64,000 nt of DNA, taken from contig JAHJSA010000050.1 in the NCBI GenBank assembly GCA_018830645.1, forward strand, positions 62,001 through 126,000, given 5' to 3'. Source of the stretch: Actinomycetota bacterium. Lineage in GTDB: Bacteria > Actinomycetota > Thermoleophilia > RBG-16-64-13. The notes under the pieces were generated by a model. The model worked only from the letters and a program-made list of their open reading frames with translations, did not search any database and had not been told where the DNA came from. The position numbers and the translations under genes were made by a program. Of the stretch, positions 10,056 through 19,698 are shown one piece after another (the first letter of the stretch is position 1; each line of letters starts with the position of its first letter).

Positions 10056-10948
10056 CGGTCTATCCCTTCATGCGGTACAAGTGGTACTTCATCGCGCTTG
10101 TGGGCGTCGTCACTCTGTTCGCGCTGATCTCGATCCTCGTCTTCGGGCTCCGCCTCGGCATCGAGTTCAACGGCGGCGTACGCGTGGAAGTCAAGCTGGA
10201 GCGGCCGGCCACCGTGACGCAGGTGCGCGAAGCGGTCAGCGCGGTGGGGGTGGGCGACAGTGTAGTCCAGCCCGTGGGCGACGATGGCTTCGTGATAACC
10301 GCGTCGGAGTTGTCCGACGCTCAGTACGACGAGCTCATCGCGACCCTCGCCGAGGACTTCGGCGCCGAGCAGGCTGCGGCCGGCATGGAGCGCGTCGGGC
10401 CGAGCTTCGGGGCGGAGTCCGGGCAGAAAGCCTTGATCGCGGTACTCTTCGCCATCGCCGTCATAGTGCTCTACATCACGTGGCGCTTCGAGTACAAGTT
10501 CGCCCTTCCCGCGATCGTGGCCCTCGTACACGACGTAGCGCTCACGTTGGGCGTGTACGCGGTGACGGGACGTCTGGTCACCGCGGCCACCGTGGCGGCG
10601 GTGCTCACTATCCTGGGATACTCCATCAACGACACCATCATCGTGTTCGACCGCATCAGGGAAAATCAGATCCTGATGAAGAAGGAGTCGTACGCCTCCA
10701 TGGTGGACCTGAGCATACGCCAGACCCTGGCGCGATCGATCAACACCGCGCTCACCACCCTCATGCCCATCGGCACCATCCTTCTTTTGGGTGGCGCCAC
10801 ACTGAAAGACTTCGCCTTCGCATTGTTCATTGGCATCGCTGCAGGCGGCTACTCGTCCATGTTCGTCGCGTCGCCCATCCTCACTCTCTGGAAAGAACGG
10901 GAGCCGCGCTTCCGTAAGCGGGCGGCGGCGGAGAAGGCCGCCAGGTAG
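10052..10948 (+). CDS. secF: Protein translocase subunit SecF
   Basis: LGIEFNGGVRVEVK...GYSINDTIIVFDRIREN; ATGA overlap with secD. Confidence 0.95.
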   Translation: MTVYPFMRYKWYFIALVGVVTLFALISILVFGLRLGIEFNGGVRVEVKLERPATVTQVREAVSAVGVGDSVVQPVGDDGFVITASELSDAQYDELIATLAEDFGAEQAAAGMERVGPSFGAESGQKALIAVLFAIAVIVLYITWRFEYKFALPAIVALVHDVALTLGVYAVTGRLVTAATVAAVLTILGYSINDTIIVFDRIRENQILMKKESYASMVDLSIRQTLARSINTALTTLMPIGTILLLGGATLKDFAFALFIGIAAGGYSSMFVASPILTLWKEREPRFRKRAAAEKAAR

Positions 10949-11062
10949 TTCTCTCCACGTCGTCGCCCTCACCCCGGTCGGAGTGACCGGAAACGTCGCC
11001 GTTTCAGTGCTCTCCAGAGCCGGGAAGAGTGTCTGCGAACCCCGTCCAGGAAGGGAGAGGTC

Positions 11063-11479
11063 ATGACTGAAGACGCCGACAAGACCACCCGCACGACCAC
11101 CAACACGACTGCCGACAGCACCCCGGAGGAAAGCCCGCCTGCGGTACGCGATATCCTCGAGCGGGCTCTGCTCGTAGGGCTCGGAGCGGCCGCGCTCACC
11201 AAAGACCGTGTGCAGGCCGTAGCTGACGAATTCATCCGCAGGGGTCAACTCTCGGCGGACGAGGGCAAAGACCTCGTCGAGGGCTTGGCGGTCCGAAGCC
11301 GGGATGAAGCACGGTCGGTTCTTCGTGGGGCCGACTCGTCGATCCAGAGCGTGATGGGGCAGCTCGGAGTCGCCACGCAACGCTCGGTCGAAGACCTGGA
11401 GTTCCGCGTTCAGCAACTGGAGCATCGTCTGGCGCTTCTTGAGAAGCAGGCCGACGCGGCCTCCACGGTGGATGAGTAA
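11063..11479 (+). CDS. Phasin-like / PHA granule-associated-type coiled-coil protein
   Basis: RDILERALLVGLGAAALTKDRVQAVADEFIRRGQLSADEGKDLVEGL followed by a C-terminal heptad-like VEDLEFRVQQLEHRLALLEKQ. Confidence 0.65.
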   Translation: MTEDADKTTRTTTNTTADSTPEESPPAVRDILERALLVGLGAAALTKDRVQAVADEFIRRGQLSADEGKDLVEGLAVRSRDEARSVLRGADSSIQSVMGQLGVATQRSVEDLEFRVQQLEHRLALLEKQADAASTVDE

Positions 11480-11521
11480 CTCACTTCGCGGTGCGCGCGG
11501 CAAGGGGGCGGTGGTGCCGAA

Positions 11522-13213
11522 GTGCGTGACACGCGAGTGACACAGACGCCGAAAGGACTCGTCGGCCGGGCCCGCAACCTCGATCGCCTGCGCCAGATCT
11601 CCGAAGTCGCGGTGCGTCACGGCTTCGGGTACCTGTTCGAGCGCCACAACCTGTGGACGGTCCTCGCGCTCCGCAAACGGGAGGTGCCCCCGGCTCCCCC
11701 GCAGTTGGGGCGCCATGTGCGGGAGTTCCTCGAGGAGCTCGGCCCCACATTTGTGAAGTTCGGCCAGTTGTTGAGCACGAGACCCGACCTGATTCCCCAT
11801 GAAGTACTCGAGCAGCTTGTGCGCCTACAGGACCAGGTGCCGCCCTTCCCGTTCGATACCGTTCGCGCTGTCGTCGAGGAGGAACTCGGACTCACTTTGG
11901 AGCGGGCGTTCGTGAGCTTCGACCGCGTACCTATCGCCGCCGCGTCCATCGGGCAGGTGCACCGGGCGGAACTTCCCGGCGGGGCCCAGGTGGTGGTGAA
12001 GGTACAGCGGCCCGACGCCGCCCGGCAGATCCGCCGCGACATCGAACTGCTCGAGCAGACTGCGCTGCTGATGAAGGAGCACATGGGCGAGCGGCTCTTC
12101 GCCGATCCGGTGGCCGTGGTGCAGGAGTTCGCGCGGTCCATCTCCGCTGAACTCGACTACACGTTGGAGGCGCGCAACGCCGACCGGTTCGCATCCCACT
12201 TCTCAGGATCCCAGTCGGTCAGCATCCCCAGAGTGTATTGGACGCACTCACGACGCCGCGTCCTCGCTCTCGAGTACACGCACGGCACCACGCTGAACCT
12301 CCTCGACCTAGAGGAGATGGGGTACGCCGAGCGTTCCGTCCTCGCGGAGACCATCGCCGATGCGTGGTTCAAGCAGATTCTCGAAGACGGCTTCTTCCAC
12401 GCTGATCCGCACCCGGCGAACATCATGTACCTCGAGCACGGCCGCATCGCCCTTCTGGATTTCGGCATGGCAGGCGCTCTGTCTCGGGAAGACCTGGAGC
12501 AAGGTACCCTCCTCTTCCTCGATGTGATGGGCCGCGATCTCGAGGGCGTCAAGCGCCGGTTGGCGCGCCTCGGGGTGCGCTGGCCCCGCGAGAAGGACCA
12601 CGAGGTCACCGCGGCCTTGGAGCTGGGCTTCGCCCGCTACTTCGGCCTCAAGCTCGCCGACCTCGACGCCGGAGCGCTTATCCATGAGGTATTCGACCTC
12701 ATCTACCACCTGCATCTGAACCTGCCTTCCCGCTTCCTCCTTCTCGAGAAGTCGCTGCTCACTCTGGAGGGCGTGGCGACAACCGTCTATCCAGATCTCA
12801 ACGTCTTCCAGATGGCACGACCGTACGCACGCCGCCTGCTCGTCCGGCGCTACCGGCCCGACGTAGCCCTTGCCGGTGCCGGCCGCTCGTTCGAGGCATA
12901 CGCCAGAGTCCTACGTGACTATCCTTTCCAGTTACACGACCTGCTCGAGGAGATGCGTGACGGCGAACTCGAGATCAAGTTCGTGCACATGGGACTGGAC
13001 GACTTCGGGCACAAGCTCGACGTGCTCACCAATCGTGTGGTCATCGGCCTGATCACCGCTACTCTCGGGCTGGCCAGCTCCATGGTCGCGGTGTTCGTGA
13101 CCGATGGGCCCCACGTTCTCGGTCTCTCCGTTTGGGGGATACCAGGCTTCTTCGGTTCGTTCGTCTTCGGCGTGTGGCTCATGTGGGCGATCGTTCGCTC
13201 CGGCAGGATGTGA
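11522..13213 (+). CDS. ABC1/AarF/UbiB family atypical kinase
   Basis: GPTFVKFGQLLSTRPDLIP, AAASIGQVHRAEL, VVVKVQRP, FFHADPHPANIMYL, LLDFGMAG; two C-terminal TM segments. Confidence 0.93.
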   Translation: MRDTRVTQTPKGLVGRARNLDRLRQISEVAVRHGFGYLFERHNLWTVLALRKREVPPAPPQLGRHVREFLEELGPTFVKFGQLLSTRPDLIPHEVLEQLVRLQDQVPPFPFDTVRAVVEEELGLTLERAFVSFDRVPIAAASIGQVHRAELPGGAQVVVKVQRPDAARQIRRDIELLEQTALLMKEHMGERLFADPVAVVQEFARSISAELDYTLEARNADRFASHFSGSQSVSIPRVYWTHSRRRVLALEYTHGTTLNLLDLEEMGYAERSVLAETIADAWFKQILEDGFFHADPHPANIMYLEHGRIALLDFGMAGALSREDLEQGTLLFLDVMGRDLEGVKRRLARLGVRWPREKDHEVTAALELGFARYFGLKLADLDAGALIHEVFDLIYHLHLNLPSRFLLLEKSLLTLEGVATTVYPDLNVFQMARPYARRLLVRRYRPDVALAGAGRSFEAYARVLRDYPFQLHDLLEEMRDGELEIKFVHMGLDDFGHKLDVLTNRVVIGLITATLGLASSMVAVFVTDGPHVLGLSVWGIPGFFGSFVFGVWLMWAIVRSGRM

Positions 13214-13279
13214 GGCCTCTCGCGCCTCGATGGTGAAGCCGGCGACCGCTGTCCGTTAGCGCGGCTATACTGTTCCAAC

Positions 13280-15784
13280 ATGGATTCGTACACTTGGAAC
13301 TGCACGCCCTTCGAGTGGGATGTCGCGGAACGCATCGCGGACGAACTGCGCCTGCCTCTTGTGGCCGGCGTAGTCCTGGCCAGGCGCGGGTTCGCGTCTC
13401 CTGAGGAGGCGCGCGCCTTCCTCGAAGTGTCCGCCGAGGTGCCGAGCCCGTTCCTCTTCTCCGACATGAAGGTCGCGGTCGAGAAGATAGTCGCGGCTGC
13501 GTCAGGGGGTCTGCGCGTGGTGGTGTACGGTGACTACGACGTCGACGGCATCTCGGCCACGGCGCTGCTCGTGCGGGGCCTCAGGCGTTTCGGCATCCAC
13601 GCGGAGACGTTCCTCCCAAGCCGTTTCGTGGAGGGCTACGGCCTTTCAGAATCCGGCGTTCGCACGATCGCGACCAAAGGCGCGGGCCTGTTGATCACGG
13701 TCGACTGCGGTGTCAACTACCCTGATCAAGTCGCCCTCGCTATGTCGCTGGGTCTCGATGTGATCGTGACCGACCATCACAGCCCCGGCCCCGAGCTCCC
13801 CGCGTGCCCGGTGATACACCCGTCCCGTGGTGAGTACCCGCACGCGCACCTGTGCGGCGTGGGAGTGGCCCTCAAAGTACTCCACGCCCTCCACGTGCGT
13901 GTCGAGGGGGCGGACGAGCATCGCCTGCCCGAGGCGCTCCTTCGCCAGCTCGACTTGGTCGCACTCGGCACTGTCGCTGATCTCGTGCCCCTCGTCGGGG
14001 AGAACCGCTACTACGTCACCGAAGGCGTCGTGCGTCTCGCGACTTCCGATAAGCCCGGCCTGCGGGCCTTGCTCAGCATGATCGGCGAAGGGAGGATCGA
14101 CGCCCAGACCATCGGGTACCGGCTGGCCCCGAGATTGAACGCGGCGGGACGCATGAAGGACCCCCAATCCCCCCTGCGACTGCTCCTTACCGACGACCTG
14201 GACGAAGCCGCCGCCATCAGCGAGGAGCTCGACGTGCTAAACCGCCGGCGGCAGGAGGTAGAGGCGGCCGTGCTCGTGGAGGCTCTGCAGCAGGTGGGAG
14301 ATCTCGCGGTGTTGCCAACGATCTTGATCCTGGCGGGCGCCGGTTGGCACGAAGGGGTGCTCGGTATCGTCGCCTCGCGGATCGTCGAGCGCTATCATCG
14401 CCCTGCAGCGGTGCTCTCGATCAGCGACGGTATGGCAAGAGGGTCCGCTCGGAGCATCCCGCCGTACGACATCATGGCCGGGCTGACCAGCTGCTCCGAC
14501 CTGTTCTCGGACTTCGGCGGTCATCGTCAAGCCGCGGGAATGACCCTTCCAGCGTCTTCGCTGGAGGAGTTCCGCTCGAGGATCGAGGCGCACGCCGACG
14601 CGACCCTCACGGCAGAAGACATGATCCCCACCTATCTGCCCGACGCCGTCATCCACGGCGAAGATCTCACGTTGGAGACCGCTGACTCGTTCGCCTGTCT
14701 CGCGCCCTTCGGCATGGGCAATCCTCGGGTGAACCTCATCGCGATCGCGGCGCGCTTCGAGTACCCCGAAACCACCCGCAAGGGTGATCATCTGCGCTGC
14801 AGCGTGGTGGTGGACGACATCCGCACCAAGGCGATCGGGTTCGGGCTCGCGCCCAAGATCCCTGCGCTCCTCGATAGCGGTGCCAAAGGGCATGCGGGGC
14901 TGCGTCTCGAGGTGAGCGAGTGGCAGGGTACGAGTCGCGCCGAAGCCCACCTCCACAGCTTGTACCGCGCCAACGATCACGGCCAGGCCGCCCTCGGGTG
15001 CGCGCCGGATTGCCCCTTCCGAGATCCGCTGGATGCACCCGATGCGTGTGCACGCTGCGCGGAGCCGTTCGCCGGTGAGGCGGTACCTCTTACGGGCCGC
15101 GATCTCCGCGATCGCCGTAGCACGCTACCTCGCATCGCGGAAGTCTTATCGTCGGGAGAACCCGTGGCCATCGTCGGTTCCTCGGCGAGCCACCATCTCG
15201 CATCCGTGTGCGGCGCCCTGCCGCTCAGGGAGCTGGGCGTCACCGGCGTAGATTGCGTGAGCCGATACTGTTGGCGCACCAGGGGACCCGGTCTACGTCC
15301 CGACGCCCTCCTGTTCGCCGACTGGTGGGGCGCCGAGCGTCGCGTCGCGCTCCTGAGCTCCCGGCGGCACATCATCGTGGCCGACCCCCCGTTCCGTTCT
15401 TCGCACACGCGCCTGGTCGCCGACCTCGCCGCCTCGGGGGGGAGGATCCACCTGATGTACGGCAAGGCTGAGCGAGACCGCGTCGCGCGGGAGCTTCGTA
15501 GAACCGTGCATCCCAGGTACTGGATGGTCGCTCTCTACCGGGAGTGGCAGTCAGGGGAGGCGGAGCTGCCCGAGCTGTTCGCCCGCGTGGATCGTACAGC
15601 CTGGGAGAGAGACGGGGCGCTGGCCTCCTCCGAAGACCTCCATGCCGCCGCGGAGCTTCTTCAGGCCCTCGGCCATGGCCCTGAATCGGCCGAAAGGGCT
15701 ACAATGAGGGCCACGGACCACCCTGCGTACCTAGCGGCCGAAGCCGCCTACCTGGAGGCCATCAGCTTTTGCCGAAGGATGTGA
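13280..15784 (+). CDS. recJ: Single-stranded-DNA-specific exonuclease RecJ with long C-terminal extension
   Basis: YGDYDVDGISATALL, VDCGVN, VTDHHSPG, GVLGIVASRIVERYHRPAAVLS, GHRQAAGMTL; unusual C4-containing C-terminus. Confidence 0.92.
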   Translation: MDSYTWNCTPFEWDVAERIADELRLPLVAGVVLARRGFASPEEARAFLEVSAEVPSPFLFSDMKVAVEKIVAAASGGLRVVVYGDYDVDGISATALLVRGLRRFGIHAETFLPSRFVEGYGLSESGVRTIATKGAGLLITVDCGVNYPDQVALAMSLGLDVIVTDHHSPGPELPACPVIHPSRGEYPHAHLCGVGVALKVLHALHVRVEGADEHRLPEALLRQLDLVALGTVADLVPLVGENRYYVTEGVVRLATSDKPGLRALLSMIGEGRIDAQTIGYRLAPRLNAAGRMKDPQSPLRLLLTDDLDEAAAISEELDVLNRRRQEVEAAVLVEALQQVGDLAVLPTILILAGAGWHEGVLGIVASRIVERYHRPAAVLSISDGMARGSARSIPPYDIMAGLTSCSDLFSDFGGHRQAAGMTLPASSLEEFRSRIEAHADATLTAEDMIPTYLPDAVIHGEDLTLETADSFACLAPFGMGNPRVNLIAIAARFEYPETTRKGDHLRCSVVVDDIRTKAIGFGLAPKIPALLDSGAKGHAGLRLEVSEWQGTSRAEAHLHSLYRANDHGQAALGCAPDCPFRDPLDAPDACARCAEPFAGEAVPLTGRDLRDRRSTLPRIAEVLSSGEPVAIVGSSASHHLASVCGALPLRELGVTGVDCVSRYCWRTRGPGLRPDALLFADWWGAERRVALLSSRRHIIVADPPFRSSHTRLVADLAASGGRIHLMYGKAERDRVARELRRTVHPRYWMVALYREWQSGEAELPELFARVDRTAWERDGALASSEDLHAAAELLQALGHGPESAERATMRATDHPAYLAAEAAYLEAISFCRRM

Positions 15785-18006
15785 CAAGGCCGGCTGATAA
15801 TTCGGAAGTCATGGAACTCGAGGTGCCCCACCGCGAGTTGCTGGACGATCTGTTCCGTCAGATCGTGCGGTACAACCCGACGTTCGATAGAGACTTGGTC
15901 GGGCGCGCGTTCCGGATAGCAGTGACGCATCACCGGGAACAGAGGCGCGCCAGCGGCGAAGACTACATCCTTCATCCCGTCGGCACGGCGGCCATCTGCG
16001 CCGATCTTCGGCTTGACTCCGCCACCATCGCCGCCGCGCTTCTTCACGACGTCGTTGAAGACACCGAGGTCTCGGTCGAAGAGGTGCGCAGCGAGTTCGG
16101 CGACGAAGTGGCGCTTCTCGTCGATGGCGTCACCAAGCTGACGCAGATGTCGTTCCGCAGCGTGGAAGAGGAGCAGGCCGAGAACTTCCGTAAGATGATC
16201 ATCGCGATGGCAAAAGACATCCGGGTGATCCTGATCAAACTCGCCGATCGCCTACACAACATGCGCACCCTCTGCTACCTGGGCAAGGAGAAGCAGATAC
16301 AGAAGGCCAAGGAGACCCTCGAGATCTACGCTCCGCTGGCGCACCGCCTGGGTATCGAATCCATACGCTGGGAGCTGGAAGACGTCGCGTTCGCGACGCT
16401 GCACCCCCGCAAGTACGCGGAGATCCAGCAGATGGTGGCGCAGCGCCGAGCCGATCGCGAGAACTACCTCGAAGAAGCTCGGGCCTACCTGAAGCGCGAA
16501 CTCGACAAGGTGAAGATCGACGCCGAAATACTCGGGCGGGCGAAGCACTTCTACTCCATCTACGACAAGATGACCCGGAAGGGCAAGGAGTTCAACGAGA
16601 TCTACGATCTCACCGCGATGCGAGTGCTGGTGGCCAGCGTCCGCGACTGCTACGCGGCCGTGGGTATCATCCACTCCCTCTGGAAGCCCCTGCCCGGTCG
16701 TTTCAAGGACTACATCGCGATGCCGAAGTTCAATATGTACCAATCCCTACACACGACTGTCATCGGCCCGCAGGGCAAGCCGCTCGAGATCCAGATACGC
16801 ACGATGGAGATGCACGAGACCTCCGAATACGGCATCGCAGCGCACTGGATGTACAAGGACAAGGACAAGGCCCGCGATGGCGCGCAGGACAAGTCCGATC
16901 GCTTGGCCTGGCTGCGGCAGATGATGGAGTGGCAGTCGGAGACGAAGGACGCTTCCGAGTTCATGGAGTCGCTCCGGGTCGACTTGCTGCAGGACGAGGT
17001 CTACGTCTTCACCCCGAAGGGCGAGGTCAAGAGCCTGCCTGCCGGAGCCACGCCGGTGGACTTCGCTTACGCCATCCACACCGACGTAGGGCATCGCTGT
17101 ATCGGCGCGAAGGCGAACGGGCGCATCGTGCCGCTCACCTACAACCTGCAGTCCGGCGACATCGTGGAGATACTCACCACCAAGAACCCTCAGGGACCGT
17201 CGCGCGACTGGCTCAATTTCGTGCGCAGTTCCGGTGCCCGCAACAAGATCCGGCAGTGGTTCAAGCGAGAGCGGCGCGAGGATTCCGAACACTTGGGCAA
17301 GGAGGCATTGCTCGAGGTCATGCGCAAGCACGGTCTCCCGGCCCAGAGGCTGATGGGCTCAGAGACGCTCTCGCAGGTAGTCAAGGACATGAACTTCCAG
17401 AAGCGCGAGGACTTCTTCGTAAGCATCGGCGCCGGGAAGACGAGTGCGCAGCACGTGCTCACCAAGATCATGCAGCACCTAGACGAGAGCCTCGGCACCG
17501 TCAAAGACCTTCCTCCCGCCATCCAGGTCACGCCTCGTCGCCTTCCCTCTTCGGGTGATCTCGGCATTCGGGTCGAGGGCGTCGAAGATGTGGCGATTCG
17601 GATGCCGGAGTGCTGCAGACCGGTGCCCGGCGACGAGATCGTCGGGTATATTTCTCTGGGCAAGGGCATCACGGTGCACCGCAAGGACTGCCCGAATGTG
17701 AGAGCTCTCGAGAAGCACCCGGAGAGGTTCGCGGCGGTCTCATGGGACACCACTACCAAGGCCCCGTTCCGTGTGGAGATACAGATCGAGGCGTACGACC
17801 GCAGCCGACTCTTGGAGGATATCTCACGCACCTTGAGTGAGAGCGGGGTGAATATCCTGGCCGCACAGCTCCAGATGACCGACGACAACACGGTGAAGGG
17901 AAGGTTCGTGTTCGAAGTGCCCGGGGTCGAGTACCTCGAATCGGTCTTGCAGCGCATGCGGATGATCGACACCGTCTACGACGCGTATCGCGTCACTCCC
18001 CACTAG
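15769..18006 (+). CDS. relA: Bifunctional (p)ppGpp synthetase/hydrolase RelA/SpoT
   Basis: HD domain LLHDVVEDTEVS, synthetase YQSLHTTVIGPQGKPLEIQIRT, TGS and C-terminal ACT domains. Start 15769 (TTG) or 15811 (ATG). Confidence 0.95.
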   Translation: MPKDVTRPADNSEVMELEVPHRELLDDLFRQIVRYNPTFDRDLVGRAFRIAVTHHREQRRASGEDYILHPVGTAAICADLRLDSATIAAALLHDVVEDTEVSVEEVRSEFGDEVALLVDGVTKLTQMSFRSVEEEQAENFRKMIIAMAKDIRVILIKLADRLHNMRTLCYLGKEKQIQKAKETLEIYAPLAHRLGIESIRWELEDVAFATLHPRKYAEIQQMVAQRRADRENYLEEARAYLKRELDKVKIDAEILGRAKHFYSIYDKMTRKGKEFNEIYDLTAMRVLVASVRDCYAAVGIIHSLWKPLPGRFKDYIAMPKFNMYQSLHTTVIGPQGKPLEIQIRTMEMHETSEYGIAAHWMYKDKDKARDGAQDKSDRLAWLRQMMEWQSETKDASEFMESLRVDLLQDEVYVFTPKGEVKSLPAGATPVDFAYAIHTDVGHRCIGAKANGRIVPLTYNLQSGDIVEILTTKNPQGPSRDWLNFVRSSGARNKIRQWFKRERREDSEHLGKEALLEVMRKHGLPAQRLMGSETLSQVVKDMNFQKREDFFVSIGAGKTSAQHVLTKIMQHLDESLGTVKDLPPAIQVTPRRLPSSGDLGIRVEGVEDVAIRMPECCRPVPGDEIVGYISLGKGITVHRKDCPNVRALEKHPERFAAVSWDTTTKAPFRVEIQIEAYDRSRLLEDISRTLSESGVNILAAQLQMTDDNTVKGRFVFEVPGVEYLESVLQRMRMIDTVYDAYRVTPH

Positions 18007-18013
18007 GGTCGGC

Positions 18014-18979
18014 ATGACCCGTCGGATCCTTGTAGTCGAAGACGACGCAGATCTGCGAGGGATGCTGCGGAGTCTGCTTGAAGAAGACGGCTACGAGGTG
18101 ACGGTGGCCGAAGACGGACTCGAGGGTCTGCGCCGGGTGGTCGACGACCCCCCCGAACTCATCATCTCCGATGTCCTCATGCCTCGCATGAGCGGACTCG
18201 AGTTCTGCGCCTTGCTGAAGGACAGCCCACAGACCCGCCATATCCCGCTCCTCTTCCTCACCTGCGTCGACGATCCGGTGAACGGCTTTGATGTGGGCGC
18301 CGACGACTACCTGGTGAAGCCGTTCCGCCAGCGTGAGTTGCTTGCTCGGCTGAGGGCCGTCTTTCGCCGCACCGAGTCGCTGCCACCGCAGATGGCCGGT
18401 CAGGGGCTGAGGGGCAATCTGAGCGAACTAGGCATAACGGAAGTCGTGCAGACCCTCCATGTCGGGAGAGCTTCAGGGTGTCTCTCCGCGGTCACCGCCG
18501 ACGTATCCGGCCGGGCCCGCCTATGGCTGGAGCAAGGGGAGCTGGTGGCCGCCAAGGTCGAAGGTGCGGAGGCTCTCGACGGCGAAGAAGCCTTCTTCTT
18601 CGCAGCGCACTGGGAGGAGGGGGCTTTCGCGTTCGACTCGGCCAACCGCGCCGAGCATTGGACCGTACAGAACACCATCGAGAGCCTGCTGCTTGAAGCC
18701 GCCCGCCGAATCGACGAGGAGGACTCCGAGGAAGCTGGACTGTCGCGTGCCGCCTCACGCTCATGTCGCATCCGGCCCGACATGCCGGGCCGTACGGAGC
18801 TCGAGGCGCGGGTAGTCGAGGTGCGGAACCGCCTGAAACTCAAGGCGTTTGAAGCGCTCATGGCGGGTCGGCCGCTGCACCAAGACGAGCCAGTTCCCTT
18901 TGTGCAGGTCGTAGACTCAGGGGTCGAACTGCCGGCGGAACTCGACGAGTTGATAGAACGAATGCTGAGCCAGGAGTGA
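18014..18979 (+). CDS. Response regulator receiver domain fused to DUF4388 (PatA-like)
   Basis: ILVVEDDADLRGMLRSLL...ISDVLMPRMSG...GADDYLVKPFRQRELLARL, then GNLSELGITEVVQTLHVGRASGCLSAVT...LWLEQGELVAAKVEG. Confidence 0.85.
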   Translation: MTRRILVVEDDADLRGMLRSLLEEDGYEVTVAEDGLEGLRRVVDDPPELIISDVLMPRMSGLEFCALLKDSPQTRHIPLLFLTCVDDPVNGFDVGADDYLVKPFRQRELLARLRAVFRRTESLPPQMAGQGLRGNLSELGITEVVQTLHVGRASGCLSAVTADVSGRARLWLEQGELVAAKVEGAEALDGEEAFFFAAHWEEGAFAFDSANRAEHWTVQNTIESLLLEAARRIDEEDSEEAGLSRAASRSCRIRPDMPGRTELEARVVEVRNRLKLKAFEALMAGRPLHQDEPVPFVQVVDSGVELPAELDELIERMLSQE

Positions 18980-19018
18980 CCGACCGCTCTGTTCCAGGAG
19001 TGACCGGGGCGCTCTGTT
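18970..19018 (+). repeat. Imperfect ~24-bp tandem direct repeat spanning the response-regulator stop codon
   Basis: ccaggagtgaccgaccgctctgtt / ccaggagtgaccggggcgctctgtt. Confidence 0.85.
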
Positions 19019-19062
19019 ATCATGACGCTCGATCCTGCTCCTACAACGAGGTCTGATCCTGT

Positions 19063-19698
19063 ATGAACATATTGTGTGTGCCCGTGGGCCCGCTCCAAGC
19101 CAACTGCTATCTGCTCTCCGACGACGAAGGCGTCACGTGCGCCATTGACCCAGGGGGAGACCACGAGAAACTCGCCGGCCTGTTGTCGGAACGCGGGCTG
19201 GACCTCTCTCACATCCTCCTCACCCATGGGCATTTCGACCACCTCGCCGGTGCGTCGCAGCTGGCAGAGAGCACCGGCGCCCTCGTGGGCTGTGCGCCAG
19301 GCACGGTCCCGATGCTGCGCGATCCCGATTCCTACATCCCGTTCCCCGGCTTCGGAGGGATCCCAGGCCGTGACCCCGACCTGGTGCTTTCCGATGGGGA
19401 CGTGGTCGAGGTGGGCGCCCTACGGATCGAAGTGGTGCCCACGCCCGGTCATTCCCCCGGAGACGTGACCTTCGCGGCGGGCACGGCGCTGTTCTGTGGC
19501 GACCTCCTCTTCTACAGGTCGGTGGGCCGCACGGATTTCCCCGGGGGAGACTTCGAAACGCTGCTCGCCTCGGTGCAGCGACTCGTCGACAGTTTCCCCT
19601 TGGAGACGCAGGTCTTCCCCGGCCACATGCAGGCCACCACCCTGGGCGACGAGCTCCGCTACAACCCCTTCTTGTCGAGGCTCACGTCAAGTGGCTGA
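19063..19698 (+). CDS. Metallo-beta-lactamase fold hydrolase (glyoxalase II-like)
   Basis: HILLTHGHFDHLAG, PTPGHSPGDV, FCGDLLF, FPGHMQATTLGDE. Confidence 0.92.
   Translation: MNILCVPVGPLQANCYLLSDDEGVTCAIDPGGDHEKLAGLLSERGLDLSHILLTHGHFDHLAGASQLAESTGALVGCAPGTVPMLRDPDSYIPFPGFGGIPGRDPDLVLSDGDVVEVGALRIEVVPTPGHSPGDVTFAAGTALFCGDLLFYRSVGRTDFPGGDFETLLASVQRLVDSFPLETQVFPGHMQATTLGDELRYNPFLSRLTSSG

Noticed and set aside
9632-11800. 722-aa minus-strand ORF antisense to secD/secF/phasin-like genes
   Set aside because: High-GC spurious ORF; the plus strand encodes well-recognised proteins and the antisense translation is low-complexity, charged and family-less.
13266-13280. Leaderless promoter for recJ (TATACT 8 nt before the ATG)
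   Set aside because: Good -10 and spacing but no recognisable -35 in the upstream 16-18 bp; left as a possibility only.
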